A stretch of DNA of 64,000 nucleotides from an uncultured Oscillospiraceae bacterium (GCA_949841355.1 CATKZP010000012.1:23196-87195), one strand, 5' to 3'. Positions 16,777 through 24,779 are shown, counted from the first letter of the stretch. Program-made: numbers and translations. The notes: a model not told the origin generated them from the letters alone.

Positions 16777-18471
16777 TCACGCCAGGGAGCGGTTGATGGC
16801 GCACAGGATCGCCCGCAGGGACGCCCGGTTGATGTTGTGGCTCTTGCCCACGCCGAACACATCCCGGCCCTGGGGGTCCTTCAGGTGGATATAGCACACC
16901 GCCTGGGTGTCCGACCCGGAGGAGATGGCGTGCTCCTTGTAGTCCACAAACTGGTAGCCCTCGATATGCCCCTCCGGCAGGTCGTGGAGGGCGTTGAAGA
17001 AGGCGTCGATGGGGCCGTTCCCCTGGCCGTAGGCCTCCATGGTACGGCCCTTGTAGCCCACCTGACCCACAAAGACCACCTGGCTCACATCCCCGTGGCG
17101 GGAATCCTCCCGGAAGGAGTGGCGCTCCAGCTGGTAGGTCTTGGGCGCCGACAGGTATTCCTGGTCGAACAGGGCGAAAATCTGCTCGGGCTTGAGCTCC
17201 CTGCCCACCCGGTCGGACTCCTTCTGCACCACCGCGCCGAACTCCGCGTGCATGGCCTTGGGCAGGTCGTAGCCGAAATTCTGCATCATCACAAAGGCGG
17301 CCCCGCCCTTGCCCGACTGGGAGTTAATGCGGATGATGGGCTCGTACTGCCGCCCCACGTCGGCCGGGTCGATGGGCAGGTAGGGCACCTCCCACTTGTC
17401 GGAACCGCTCTCGTTCATGTAGCGCACGCCCTTGTTGATGGCGTCCTGGTGACTGCCGGAGAAGGCGGTGAACACCAGCTCGCCGGCGTAGGGCTGGCGC
17501 TCCCCCACCTTCATCTTGGTGCAGCGCTGGTACATGTCCCGGATCTTATTGATGTCGTGGAAGTCCAGCTTGGGGTCCACCCCCTGGGTATACATGTTCA
17601 TGGCCAGGGTTACCATGTCCACATTGCCGGTGCGCTCGCCGTTGCCGAAGAGGGTGGCCTCCACCCGCTCGGCCCCGGCTAACAACCCCATCTCCGTGGT
17701 GGCGACCCCCGTGCCCCGGTCGTTGTGGGGGTGGAGGGAGATAACGGCCCGCTCCCGCCCGGGGAGCTTGCGGATGAAATACTCCATCATGTCGGCAAAC
17801 TGGTTGGGCAGACAGTTCTCCACTGTGGTGGGCAGGTTGAGAATGACCTTGCTGTCCGCCGTGGCGTGAAGGTGGTCCAGCACAGCCGCGCAGATATCCA
17901 CAGCGTAGTCCATTTCGGTGCCCATAAACGACTCCGGAGAGTATTCATAGCGCAGATTCATACCCTCCGCGATCACCGGCTGGGCCATCTCATAGATGAG
18001 GTCCGCCGCGTCGGTGGCGATCTTGGTAATGCCGTCCATGTCCATGTGGAACACCACCTTGCGCTGGAGGGTGGAGGTGGAGTTGTAGAAATGGAGAATG
18101 ACGTTCTTGGCCCCCCGGATGGCCTCAAAGGTCTTGCGGATCAGGTGCTCCCGGGCCTGGACCAGCACCTGAATGGTCACGTCATCGGGGATGTGCCCCC
18201 CCTCGATGAGCTCCCGGCAGATCTCGTACTCCGTCTCGCTGGCGGAGGGAAATCCGATCTCAATTTCCTTCACCCCGATCTCCACCAGTGTGTGAAAATA
18301 CTCCAGCTTTTCCTCCAGATTCATGGGGTCGATGAGGGCCTGATTTCCGTCCCGCAGGTCCACCGAGCACCAGACGGGAGCGTGGGTGATGGTCTGGTCC
18401 GGCCAGGTACGGTTCTCAATGGGCTGGGGGGTGAAGGGAATATACTTCCCAAATCCGGGCTTTACGTTCAT
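16777..18471 (-). CDS. leuA: 2-isopropylmalate synthase
   Basis: 564 residues, the long IPMS form. It condenses acetyl-CoA and 2-oxoisovalerate, the first committed step of leucine synthesis. The TIM-barrel start SVDLRDGNQALIDPM carries the catalytic Arg-Asp of the DRE-TIM family, and HPHNDRGTGVATTEMG carries the metal-binding histidines. The C-terminal regulatory domain ends with the short GVGKSHNINRASLRAI. ATG preceded by AAAAGGAGGAAG. An upstream in-frame extension runs back into the T-box leader and is not coding. Expression is controlled by that T-box. Confidence 0.95.
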   Translation of the reverse strand: MNVKPGFGKYIPFTPQPIENRTWPDQTITHAPVWCSVDLRDGNQALIDPMNLEEKLEYFHTLVEIGVKEIEIGFPSASETEYEICRELIEGGHIPDDVTIQVLVQAREHLIRKTFEAIRGAKNVILHFYNSTSTLQRKVVFHMDMDGITKIATDAADLIYEMAQPVIAEGMNLRYEYSPESFMGTEMDYAVDICAAVLDHLHATADSKVILNLPTTVENCLPNQFADMMEYFIRKLPGRERAVISLHPHNDRGTGVATTEMGLLAGAERVEATLFGNGERTGNVDMVTLAMNMYTQGVDPKLDFHDINKIRDMYQRCTKMKVGERQPYAGELVFTAFSGSHQDAINKGVRYMNESGSDKWEVPYLPIDPADVGRQYEPIIRINSQSGKGGAAFVMMQNFGYDLPKAMHAEFGAVVQKESDRVGRELKPEQIFALFDQEYLSAPKTYQLERHSFREDSRHGDVSQVVFVGQVGYKGRTMEAYGQGNGPIDAFFNALHDLPEGHIEGYQFVDYKEHAISSGSDTQAVCYIHLKDPQGRDVFGVGKSHNINRASLRAILCAINRSLA

Positions 18472-18504
18472 GGGTTTCTTCCTCCTTTTGGATATGCGGG
18501 GGAA

Positions 18505-18812
18505 TAGCAAAACGCCCCCGACCATGATGTCAGGGGCGAAATATCTCGTCACGCCGCGCCGTCCGCGACGGCTCTGCGCTTCTTTATTCCGCGGTACCAC
18601 CCTAATTCCGCGCACAGTTACCTGATGCGCGCTCTTGGCCTCCAGCAAGGCCGCGACCTGTAACGGGGTCTCCCGTCCAATCCTACTCATCGTTCAGATT
18701 GGCGGCTCCGGGGCCAGTATCCACGCGGCTCCCCGCACCGGTTCGCACCAGCCACCGGCTCTCTGAGCGGGGGATGGGCCGCGTCTTGTTCCCATCCACG
18801 CCTTTTGCTTGG
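18505..18812 (-). promoter_or_regulatory. T-box leader controlling leuA
   Basis: Minus-strand RNA leader with the conserved T-box sequence AGGGTGGTACCGCGG (18603-18589), which pairs with the uncharged tRNA acceptor end. Stem I features are visible: AGAGAGCC and GGTGCGAACCGG. A CTG triplet (18717-18715) lies in the likely specifier region and would read tRNA-Leu, fitting the downstream gene; this codon call is tentative. A terminator hairpin, CGCCCCTGAC...GGTCGGGGGCG with a T tract (18540-18509), follows and competes with the antiterminator. Low charged tRNA-Leu should allow read-through into leuA. Confidence 0.92.
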
Positions 18813-18817
18813 AAAAT

Positions 18818-18847
18818 ATTATACCGTCAGCCCCGCCCCATTGTCAA
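18818..18847 (-). promoter_or_regulatory. Promoter of the leuA T-box leader
   Basis: Minus-strand TTGACA (18847-18842) and TATAAT (18823-18818), both perfect consensus, with an 18-base spacer. Confidence 0.8.
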
Positions 18848-18864
18848 GGGCCTTTTTCTTCCCC

Positions 18865-18893
18865 TTGACAAAAGACCGGCGGAGGTCTATAAT
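18865..18893 (+). promoter_or_regulatory. Consensus promoter of the MarR/TauE operon
   Basis: TTGACA (18865-18870), 17-base spacer, TATAAT (18888-18893): both hexamers and the spacing are perfect, so the promoter must be strong unless repressed. A GTTC-N6-GAAC inverted repeat at 18901-18914 covers the expected transcription start. Confidence 0.8.
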
Positions 18894-18900
18894 GCAGATA

Positions 18901-18914
18901 GTTCAAAATAGAAC
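18901..18914. promoter_or_regulatory. Candidate MarR operator
   Basis: Inverted repeat GTTC-AAAATA-GAAC placed at the expected transcription start of the MarR gene, just downstream of a perfect-consensus promoter. Position suits autorepression by the MarR protein. Short arms make chance occurrence possible. Confidence 0.4.
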
Positions 18915-18930
18915 AAAACGAGGTGGCATT

Positions 18931-19362
18931 GTGACAGAGGCGTTTTTGGAGCACGTGCTGCTCTTCAAGGGCCTGTATGACCGCATCCTGGACCCGGTGG
19001 CCCAGCGGTGGTCCCTCACCCGGATGGAGCTGGACCTGCTGCTCTTCCTGCATAACAACCCCGCCCACGACACGGCGGCGGAGGCGGTTCGGCTGCGGCA
19101 GTGGACCAAATCCCACGTGTCGGCGGCGGTCCATTCCCTGAAGGCGAGGGGCCTGCTGGCCGCCCAGCACCCGGACGACAACCGCAAGACCCTGCGCCTC
19201 ACCCCGCTCCCCGCCGCCCAGCCCATCCTTCAGGAGGGGCGGGAGGCCCAGCGGGCCTTCTTCCAGTCCATGCGCCGGGGCTTCACCCCCGAGGAGGAGC
19301 TGGCGCTGGAGGCCATCTCGGAAAAAATCGCCCGGAACATCCGGGACGCCATGAAAAAGTGA
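18931..19362 (+). CDS. MarR family transcriptional regulator
   Basis: 143 residues. The winged helix-turn-helix is clear: WSLTRMELDLLLFLHNNPAH, then RLRQWTKSHVSAAVHSLKAR (recognition helix), and the wing GLLAAQHPDDNRKTLRLTPL. GTG start with GAGGTGG four bases ahead; longer upstream frames would run through the promoter. It sits ten bases before a TauE/SafE exporter gene and probably represses that operon in response to a small molecule, perhaps a sulfur or organic anion. Ligand is inference. Confidence 0.88.
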   Translation: MTEAFLEHVLLFKGLYDRILDPVAQRWSLTRMELDLLLFLHNNPAHDTAAEAVRLRQWTKSHVSAAVHSLKARGLLAAQHPDDNRKTLRLTPLPAAQPILQEGREAQRAFFQSMRRGFTPEEELALEAISEKIARNIRDAMKK

Positions 19363-19372
19363 GGTCCTTTTC

Positions 19373-20140
19373 GTGTTCACCGTCATCATCTGCTTTCTGG
19401 CCGGCATCGGCGCGGGGCTGGGCACCGGCTTCGCCGGCATGAGCGCCGCCGCCGTCATCAGCCCCATGCTCATCACCTTTCTGCACATGGAGCCCTATGA
19501 GGCGGTGGGCATCGCCCTGGCCAGCGACGTGCTGGCCAGCGCCGTGTCCGCCTATACCTACGGCAAAAATAAAAACCTGGACGTGAAAAACGGCCTGGTG
19601 ATGATGTTCACCGTGCTGGGCTTCACTCTGGTGGGCAGCTGGGTGTCCAGCCTGGTGCCCTCCTCCGCCATGGGGGGCTTCTCCACCTGGATGACCCTGC
19701 TGCTGGGCGTCAAGTTCATCCTCAAGCCGGTGATGACCACCAAGGAGTCCATGCAGGCGGCGGACCCCAAAAAACGGGTAGTCCAATCGGTGGTCTGCGG
19801 CATGATGGTAGGCTTTATCTGCGGCTTCGTGGGGGCCGGGGGCGGCATGATGATGCTGCTCATCCTCACCTCCGTGCTGGGGTACGAGCTGAAAACCGCC
19901 GTGGGCACCAGCGTGTTCATCATGGCCTTCACCGCCTTCACCGGAGCGGCCAGCCACTTCGTCATCGGCGGCGCGCCCGACCTGTGGGTGCTGGCGCTGT
20001 GTGTGCTGTCCACCCTGCTGTGGGCCCGCATCGCCGCCCGGTTCGCCAACAAGGCCAGCCCCATCGTCCTCAACCGGGCCACCGGCGTGGTGCTGGCGGT
20101 GCTGGGAGCGGCGATCCTGCTTGTGAATTACTTCACCTGA
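19373..20140 (+). CDS. Sulfite exporter TauE/SafE (TSUP) family permease
   Basis: 255 residues with about seven to eight membrane helices in two repeated halves. The TSUP pattern GIGAGLGTGFAGMSAAAVISP opens the first half, and GFICGFVGAGGGMMMLLILT with TAVGTSVFIMAFTAFTGAASH opens the second. Family members move sulfite, sulfoacetate or other small organosulfur anions. GTG start with GAGG upstream. Cotranscribed with the MarR gene. The actual anion is not known from sequence. Confidence 0.9.
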   Translation: MFTVIICFLAGIGAGLGTGFAGMSAAAVISPMLITFLHMEPYEAVGIALASDVLASAVSAYTYGKNKNLDVKNGLVMMFTVLGFTLVGSWVSSLVPSSAMGGFSTWMTLLLGVKFILKPVMTTKESMQAADPKKRVVQSVVCGMMVGFICGFVGAGGGMMMLLILTSVLGYELKTAVGTSVFIMAFTAFTGAASHFVIGGAPDLWVLALCVLSTLLWARIAARFANKASPIVLNRATGVVLAVLGAAILLVNYFT

Positions 20141-20156
20141 GCGCCAATGCGAAAGC

Positions 20157-20200
20157 GCGGCGGGCGGCAAGAGAAGTTCTCTTGCCGCCCGCCGCTTCTT
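20157..20200. terminator. Bidirectional terminator
   Basis: A 19-base perfect stem (20157-20175 with 20177-20195) between convergent genes, followed by TTCTT on the plus strand. Very stable; it probably ends both the TauE operon and the M50-like gene. Confidence 0.8.
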
Positions 20201-20206
20201 GTCTCC

Positions 20207-20791
20207 CTACTTCCGGCGCAGGGAAAAGGCGATGCGTCCGCCGCACATGCAGGCCACCGCGCACAGGTTCCAGACCGCCACGAATCCTCGAAACGCCTCC
20301 GGCACGCTCCACAGGGCCAGCACGTAGGCCGCCGCCAGCGCCGCACCCAGCACCAGGGTGGGGACACGCAGCCTGGGGCACTCCTCCGCCACTATCGCCA
20401 TGTCACTCACCGGGTAGAGGTTGCCGATGAACAGGTAGCTCACCGCCTCCCCCAGGTGGAGGGTGGCAAACAGCCACAAAAACAGAGCCGGATATCCCTC
20501 TCCCAGCCCCGCCAGCCGCAGCAGACCTCCGCCGGCCAGCGCCCACAGCAGATTGGCCGCCACGCCGCCATAGGCCGCTGCGGTGCGCTGTCCCGGCGTC
20601 AGCGCCCAATAGCGCTCCGCGTCCACCGGACCGGGGGTGGAGTAAAAGAGGTAGGGCTTCACCTCCACCTGAAACCACCTGTCCTTGCAGCCAAATGCGC
20701 AGTCCAGCACCGAGTGCCCCACCTCGTGCAGCCAGATCACCGCGTACAGCGCCCCGTAGCCCAGCGCCGCCCATACCAGCCATCGAACCAT
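20207..20791 (-). CDS. M50-like membrane metallopeptidase (HEVGH)
   Basis: 194 residues with about five membrane helices. An HExxH zinc motif, HEVGH at residues 22-26, sits in the first membrane helix as in site-2-type and related M50 proteases. GNLYPVSDM in a later helix could supply the third ligand (Asp). The length is short for a full site-2 protease and there is no PDZ domain, so it is closer to the small membrane-embedded M50-like proteins. Substrate unknown. It stands alone between hpf and the TauE operon. Proteolytic activity is predicted from the motif only. Confidence 0.65.
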   Translation of the reverse strand: MVRWLVWAALGYGALYAVIWLHEVGHSVLDCAFGCKDRWFQVEVKPYLFYSTPGPVDAERYWALTPGQRTAAAYGGVAANLLWALAGGGLLRLAGLGEGYPALFLWLFATLHLGEAVSYLFIGNLYPVSDMAIVAEECPRLRVPTLVLGAALAAAYVLALWSVPEAFRGFVAVWNLCAVACMCGGRIAFSLRRK

Positions 20792-20865
20792 GTCTCATCC
20801 CTCCGCTGTGCGCCATAAGCGGGGCGGCAGGGAGAACCCTGCCGCCCGCCGTACTCTATTTCAAA

Positions 20866-21405
20866 TCAGCCCTCGTCCTCGATGAGCCCGTAGCCGCCGT
20901 CATTGCGCTTGTAGACCACAGCGAAGGCGCCGCCCTCCTCGTCCTTGAAGGCGTAAAAGGCGTGGCCCAGCAGGTTCATCTGCAAAATGGCCTCATCCAC
21001 CGTCATGGGCTTGATGGGGAACTTCTTGGTGCGCACCACCTGGAACTCGTCCTCCTCCACGTCGGGCACGAAGGAGGTCTCCTCCACAGGCTCGGCGGGG
21101 GTAAAGGCCCCGGTGCGCAGCCGCTTCTCCAGGCGGGTCTTGTGCTTGCGCAGCTGGCGCTCCATGGAGGTGACCGCCGCGTCCACCGACGCGAACATGT
21201 CGGAGGTGCTCTCCGCCACCCGCAGGATGGTGGAGCCGGAACGGATGGTAAGCTCCACCTTGTTCCGGTCTTTCTCCACGGAGTAGACCAGGTTTGCCTC
21301 CGCCTCGGTCTTGAAGTAACGGTCCAGCTTGCCTACCTTCTTCTCGGCATAGTTGTGCAGGGACTTGGGCAGGTTAACCTTCTTGTCTGTAAACGTAAAC
21401 TTCAT
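20866..21405 (-). CDS. hpf: Ribosome hibernation promoting factor, long form
   Basis: 179 residues, the long-HPF length of Firmicutes. The N-terminal domain (about 1-95) binds the 30S decoding site: MKFTFTDKKVNLPKSLHNYA, then VELTIRSGSTILRVAES and DMFASVDAAVTSMERQLRKH. A flexible linker leads to the C-terminal dimerisation domain (about 125-179) RTKKFPIKPMTVDEAILQMN and ending YGLIEDEG. It dimerises 70S ribosomes into inactive 100S particles. Good ribosome site GAAAGGAG; its own promoter lies upstream. Confidence 0.96.
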   Translation of the reverse strand: MKFTFTDKKVNLPKSLHNYAEKKVGKLDRYFKTEAEANLVYSVEKDRNKVELTIRSGSTILRVAESTSDMFASVDAAVTSMERQLRKHKTRLEKRLRTGAFTPAEPVEETSFVPDVEEDEFQVVRTKKFPIKPMTVDEAILQMNLLGHAFYAFKDEEGGAFAVVYKRNDGGYGLIEDEG

Positions 21406-21450
21406 GTGCTCAGCTCCTTTCGGTTGGGAGGGATTTCCTCCCGTGTTTGT

Positions 21451-21480
21451 ATTATATCACAATTGCACTCAAATAGGCAA
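21451..21480 (-). promoter_or_regulatory. Promoter of hpf
   Basis: Minus-strand TTGCCT (21480-21475), 18-base spacer, TATAAT (21456-21451). Confidence 0.6.
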
Positions 21481-21634
21481 TTCTTTTTTTGTCTCTTTTC
21501 ACGCTTCGAGGCGGAGTTCCGACACACCGGAGAATGCGGACAGGCACAGCGGCGGCGGGGGACGCATAGCTGTGGTTGGGGGCATCTTCGCTGAGGACCC
21601 GCCCCAAATCCACAAGAAAAGAGAGGAGAATCGA

Positions 21635-21835
21635 ATGAAGGAACTGTTGCCACACCGGCTGGCCCGGCTGCTGTGCGTCAAATCCCTGGTGACGCTGGCG
21701 CTGACAGGCGTATTCGCCGCCCTGGCCCTGCGGGGCGAGGTCAGCCAGGACTTCATGACGGTGTATACCGTCATCATCGCCTTTTACTTCGGCACCCAGC
21801 TGGAGCGGACGGCGCAAAAGGGGGGCGGCGCATGA
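21635..21835 (+). CDS. Holin-like small membrane protein
   Basis: 66 residues: a charged start MKELLPHRLARLLCVK, a first helix SLVTLALTGVFAALAL, then a second helix FMTVYTVIIAFYFGTQ and a short polar tail. The pattern matches small phage holin-like proteins found next to amidases in clostridial prophages. ATG preceded by GAGAGGAG. Its TGA overlaps the amidase ATG by four bases, so the two are translated together. No other phage genes are near, so the pair may be domesticated. Function in pore formation is inferred. Confidence 0.65.
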   Translation: MKELLPHRLARLLCVKSLVTLALTGVFAALALRGEVSQDFMTVYTVIIAFYFGTQLERTAQKGGGA

Positions 21836-22617
21836 AGCTGCTCCAATGCATTCTCACCGAGAACGACTGCTATCAGGCGGGCCGGACCATACGCCCCAAA
21901 GGGGTGATGGTCCACTCCACCGGGGCGAACAACCCCAACCTCCGGCGGTACGTGCAGCCCGTCCCCTCCACCCCCAACCGGGAGGAGCTGCTCTCCGCCC
22001 TGGGGACCAACCCCAACGCCAACCACTGGAACCGCCCGAGCCTGGACGTGTGCGTCCACGGCTTCATCGGGCGGCTGGCGGACGGCAGCGTGGCGGCGGC
22101 GCAGACCCTGCCCTGGGACCGCCGGGGCTGGCATGCGGGCACGGGGACCAGCGGCAAGAGCGCCAACGACACCTATATCTCCTTCGAGATCTGCGAGGAC
22201 GGCCTGGACGACCCGGACTACTTCAAGCAGGCGTACCAGACCGCCGTGGAGCTCACCGCCATGCTGTGCCGGGACTACGGCCTGGACCCCCTGGCGGACG
22301 GGACAGTGATCTGCCACCAGGACGGCTACCGCCGGGGGGTGGCGTCCAACCACGGGGACATCTACAATTGGTTCCCCCGGTTTGGGTACGACATGAACGA
22401 CTTCCGGGCCGGTGTGGTCCGGGCCATGAACGGAGAGGAGGACGACGGGATGGTGTATTACAAGACTCTGGCCGACGTGCCGGAGTACTACCGGGACGCG
22501 GTAGCCAAAGCGGTGGACAAGGGCGCGCTCAATGGTACGGGAAACGGCGAGCTGAACGTGTCCGAGGACCTGTGCCGGACGCTGACGGTGCTGGACCGGT
22601 TAAATCAGTTGGGTTAA
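21832..22617 (+). CDS. N-acetylmuramoyl-L-alanine amidase (Amidase_2 family)
   Basis: 261 residues. The catalytic Amidase_2/PGRP domain fills the first 195 residues: GVMVHSTGANN (first zinc His), DVCVHGFIG, TLPWDRRGWHAGTGTSGKSA, ISFEICED, and the final VASNHGDIYNWFPRF. It cleaves the MurNAc-L-Ala bond of peptidoglycan. The C-terminal 60 residues (YYKTLADVPEYYRDAVAKAV and on) resemble a short wall-binding or S-layer-like tail. No signal peptide is visible, consistent with export through the holin-like partner encoded just upstream. Confidence 0.88.
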   Translation: MKLLQCILTENDCYQAGRTIRPKGVMVHSTGANNPNLRRYVQPVPSTPNREELLSALGTNPNANHWNRPSLDVCVHGFIGRLADGSVAAAQTLPWDRRGWHAGTGTSGKSANDTYISFEICEDGLDDPDYFKQAYQTAVELTAMLCRDYGLDPLADGTVICHQDGYRRGVASNHGDIYNWFPRFGYDMNDFRAGVVRAMNGEEDDGMVYYKTLADVPEYYRDAVAKAVDKGALNGTGNGELNVSEDLCRTLTVLDRLNQLG

Positions 22618-22626
22618 ACGGGGAAA

Positions 22627-22656
22627 AGAGGACGCCTGTGGTATCAGGCGTCCTCT
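22627..22656. terminator. Hairpin after the amidase gene
   Basis: Twelve-base perfect stem AGAGGACGCCTG with its complement at 22645-22656. No T tract follows, so it may be a transcript-end stabiliser rather than a strict intrinsic terminator. Confidence 0.5.
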
Positions 22657-22847
22657 CAGCCTGTCGGAAAGCGGGGGGTGACCCTGCTTTCAACGTTCAA
22701 GCCCCGAGCGGGTACGACTGCTGCCCCATGGGAGCGATGGCGCGCTTGATTGGCAGAGTCAAAAACCCAATGGTGACATTGTTACAGAAGAAAGCTGAAA
22801 TTTGGGTTATCATAGAACCATCATACAGCAAAAAGGAGATAGAGAAT

Positions 22848-23153
22848 ATGTCCGCAGTCAATATCAATTCAGCCAATTTTGCCATCGAGGTCACAAATTC
22901 CGACCGTCCCGTCCTGCTGGACTTCTGGGCGCCCTGGTGCGGTCCCTGCCGCATGGTGGCCCCCATTGTGGAGGAAATCGCGGAGGAGCGCCCCGATATC
23001 AAGGTGGGCAAGGTCAACGTAGACGAGCAGCCGGAGCTGGCCCGGCAGTTCGGCGTATCCGGCATCCCCACCCTGGTGGTGATGAAGGAGGGCAAGGTCA
23101 CAAACCAGGCCATGGGCGCCCGGCCCAAAAGCCAGATCCTGGCCCTGCTGTGA
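22848..23153 (+). CDS. trxA: Thioredoxin
   Basis: 101 residues, full-length thioredoxin. The redox motif WCGPC is intact within LLDFWAPWCGPCRMVAPIVE, and the cis-proline loop is GVSGIPTLVVMKEGK. ATG preceded by AAAAGGAGA. It reduces protein disulfides in the cytoplasm. Ten bases later begins a rhodanese-domain gene, so the pair probably works together in sulfur or thiol metabolism. The long open frame upstream is not coding. Confidence 0.95.
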   Translation: MSAVNINSANFAIEVTNSDRPVLLDFWAPWCGPCRMVAPIVEEIAEERPDIKVGKVNVDEQPELARQFGVSGIPTLVVMKEGKVTNQAMGARPKSQILALL

Positions 23154-23163
23154 GGGCGCCGCC

Positions 23164-23484
23164 ATGGGATTCTTTGACTTTTTGAAAGGCCCCGACATCA
23201 ATCAGGGCCTTCAGGAATACGGCTCCGCCTCCGGCGCGGTGCTGCTGGACGTGCGCACGCCCCAGGAATACCGGGAAGGCCACATTCCCGGCAGCATCAA
23301 CGTCCCGCTCCAGTCCCTCATCGGAGAGGGGCGCGTCCCTGCCGGAAAAGAGGTTCCGCTGTTTGTATACTGTCACAGCGGCGCGCGCAGCCGCCAAGCG
23401 GTCAGCCGGCTGGCGGAGATGGGCTATGCTAAGGTAAAAAATATCGGCGGCATTGCCGCCTACAGGGGAAACGTGGAGCGCTGA
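23164..23484 (+). CDS. Rhodanese-like domain protein
   Basis: 106 residues, a single rhodanese domain. The landmarks VLLDVRTPQEYREGHIPGSI and the active-site loop VYCHSGARSRQAV (catalytic Cys in CHSGARS) are intact, and the tail KNIGGIAAYRGNVER closes the fold. It transfers sulfane sulfur between thiols, probably using the thioredoxin encoded just before it as reductant. Cytoplasmic, no signal peptide. Confidence 0.92.
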   Translation: MGFFDFLKGPDINQGLQEYGSASGAVLLDVRTPQEYREGHIPGSINVPLQSLIGEGRVPAGKEVPLFVYCHSGARSRQAVSRLAEMGYAKVKNIGGIAAYRGNVER

Positions 23485-23547
23485 AATAAGCGGCGGTGCG
23501 GCGGGAGGCCTCACAGCGGCCCGGCAGAATTTCACAACCTAACACGA

Positions 23548-23577
23548 GGGCCCCGGGCGTCTGCGCGCCCGGGGCCC
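23548..23577. terminator. Hairpin between convergent rhodanese and PFK genes
   Basis: Twelve-base all-GC stem GGGCCCCGGGCG with its complement at 23566-23577, in the gap between convergent genes; CTTGCTGCTTT follows on the plus strand. Likely shared terminator. Confidence 0.65.
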
Positions 23578-23600
23578 TGCTTGCTGCTTTGAGCTTCCGC

Positions 23601-24767
23601 CTACCGCAGGCTGACAAACCGGCAGTCATACGCGCCGATCAGCGGCGCGCAGTACGCCTGGAATTCCGGCCGGATGGAGGCACCGTCCTCTCCAATCCAT
23701 GCCAGAGGGAATTTCTTTTCCGCGTTGGCCACCTGCTCCAGCGGAATCAGGCAGGTTTCGCAGGCATAGGCGGGTTCCCGCTTTGTCTCAAACCCCACCA
23801 TAAACCCGGTCTGCCCCTCCACGGCGGAGCGGACGGCGCAGGCCCCGGCCTCCATGGCCTCCGCCTGGTCCACCTCGGACATGAGGGCCACGCTGGTGCG
23901 TCCCAGCAGGCCGGGCTTCTCAGAGCGGGCCTTTAGGCCGGTCTCCCGCATAATCATGTCGCACAGAGTCTGAGCGGCCCCACCGGGCACCTTGTGGCCG
24001 AAGCCGTCCACCACGCCGGAGTCCGCCACCGGAGAGCCGTCCGCATAATGGATTCCTTCGGAGATGGTGACCAGCAGGCCCCTTCCCTTGGCAAATTTCT
24101 CCCGGACCGCGGCCAGGAACGCCTCCTGGTCGAAGTCCGTCTCCGGCAGGTAGACCAGGTGCTCGCAGGGCATGAGACCGGCGTACAGCGCGGAGGCGGC
24201 GGTAATCCACCCGGCATTGCGGCCCATCAGCTCCATCACCACCACGTGGATGGGCAGGCCGGACGCGTCCTGGGCGGCTTCCAGGGCGGAGGCGGCGGCG
24301 AACTTGGCGGCGCTGCCGAAGCCGGGACAGTGGTCAGTGACGGCCAGATCGTTGTCAATGGTCTTGGGTATGCCGATCACCCGCAGCTCATAGCCGGCCT
24401 GCTCCGCCAGCCGGTAGATCTTGTGGCAGGTATCCATGGAGTCGTTGCCGCCGTTGTAGAAAAAGTAACGGATATTGTGCCGCTTAAAGCAGTCCAGCAC
24501 AGCGGGGTAGTCCGCGTCGGTGAGCTTTCTCCGGCAGGAGCCGATGGCGGAGGCGGGAGTGCGGGCCAGCAGGTCCAGCCGCTCGTCCTCCACCGCCCTC
24601 AGGTCGATGAGGTCCCCGGCCAAAATTCCCTCCGCGCCGAAGCGTGCGCCGTAGATGGCCTCGATCTCCGGATGGCGTTTGGCCTCCCGCACCGCCCCCA
24701 GCAGGGAGCTGTTGATCACCGGGGTGGGGCCGCCGCCGTGGGCGATGAGCATATTGCCTCTCAGCAT
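23601..24767 (-). CDS. 6-phosphofructokinase, probably PPi-dependent
   Basis: 388 residues. It interconverts fructose 6-phosphate and fructose 1,6-bisphosphate. Start region MLRGNMLIAHGGGPTPVINS. The two diagnostic sites favour pyrophosphate: GGNDSMDT has Asp where ATP enzymes have Gly (GGDGS), and GIPKTIDND has Lys where ATP enzymes have Gly. The catalytic TIDND aspartate is intact, as is MGRNAGW. Last gene of the nagBA-fba-tpi operon, 12 bases after the LarA-like gene. Using PPi would make this glycolytic step reversible, common in anaerobic Firmicutes. Confidence 0.9.
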   Translation of the reverse strand: MLRGNMLIAHGGGPTPVINSSLLGAVREAKRHPEIEAIYGARFGAEGILAGDLIDLRAVEDERLDLLARTPASAIGSCRRKLTDADYPAVLDCFKRHNIRYFFYNGGNDSMDTCHKIYRLAEQAGYELRVIGIPKTIDNDLAVTDHCPGFGSAAKFAAASALEAAQDASGLPIHVVVMELMGRNAGWITAASALYAGLMPCEHLVYLPETDFDQEAFLAAVREKFAKGRGLLVTISEGIHYADGSPVADSGVVDGFGHKVPGGAAQTLCDMIMRETGLKARSEKPGLLGRTSVALMSEVDQAEAMEAGACAVRSAVEGQTGFMVGFETKREPAYACETCLIPLEQVANAEKKFPLAWIGEDGASIRPEFQAYCAPLIGAYDCRFVSLR

Positions 24768-24779
24768 ATTCCCGCCCCC

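Noticed and set aside
18472..18690. N-terminal extension of leuA into the leader
   Set aside because: The open frame overlaps the T-box and terminator hairpin; the ATG at 18471 has a strong ribosome site and the normal IPMS N-terminus.
21635..22617. Prophage remnant around the holin-amidase pair
   Set aside because: Neighbours are hpf and thioredoxin, composition is like the rest of the chromosome, and no integrase, portal, tail or repressor genes are near.
21846..22847. Frame running from the amidase region into thioredoxin
   Set aside because: Continuation of an open frame by GC bias; thioredoxin has its own ATG and AAAAGGAG site at 22848.
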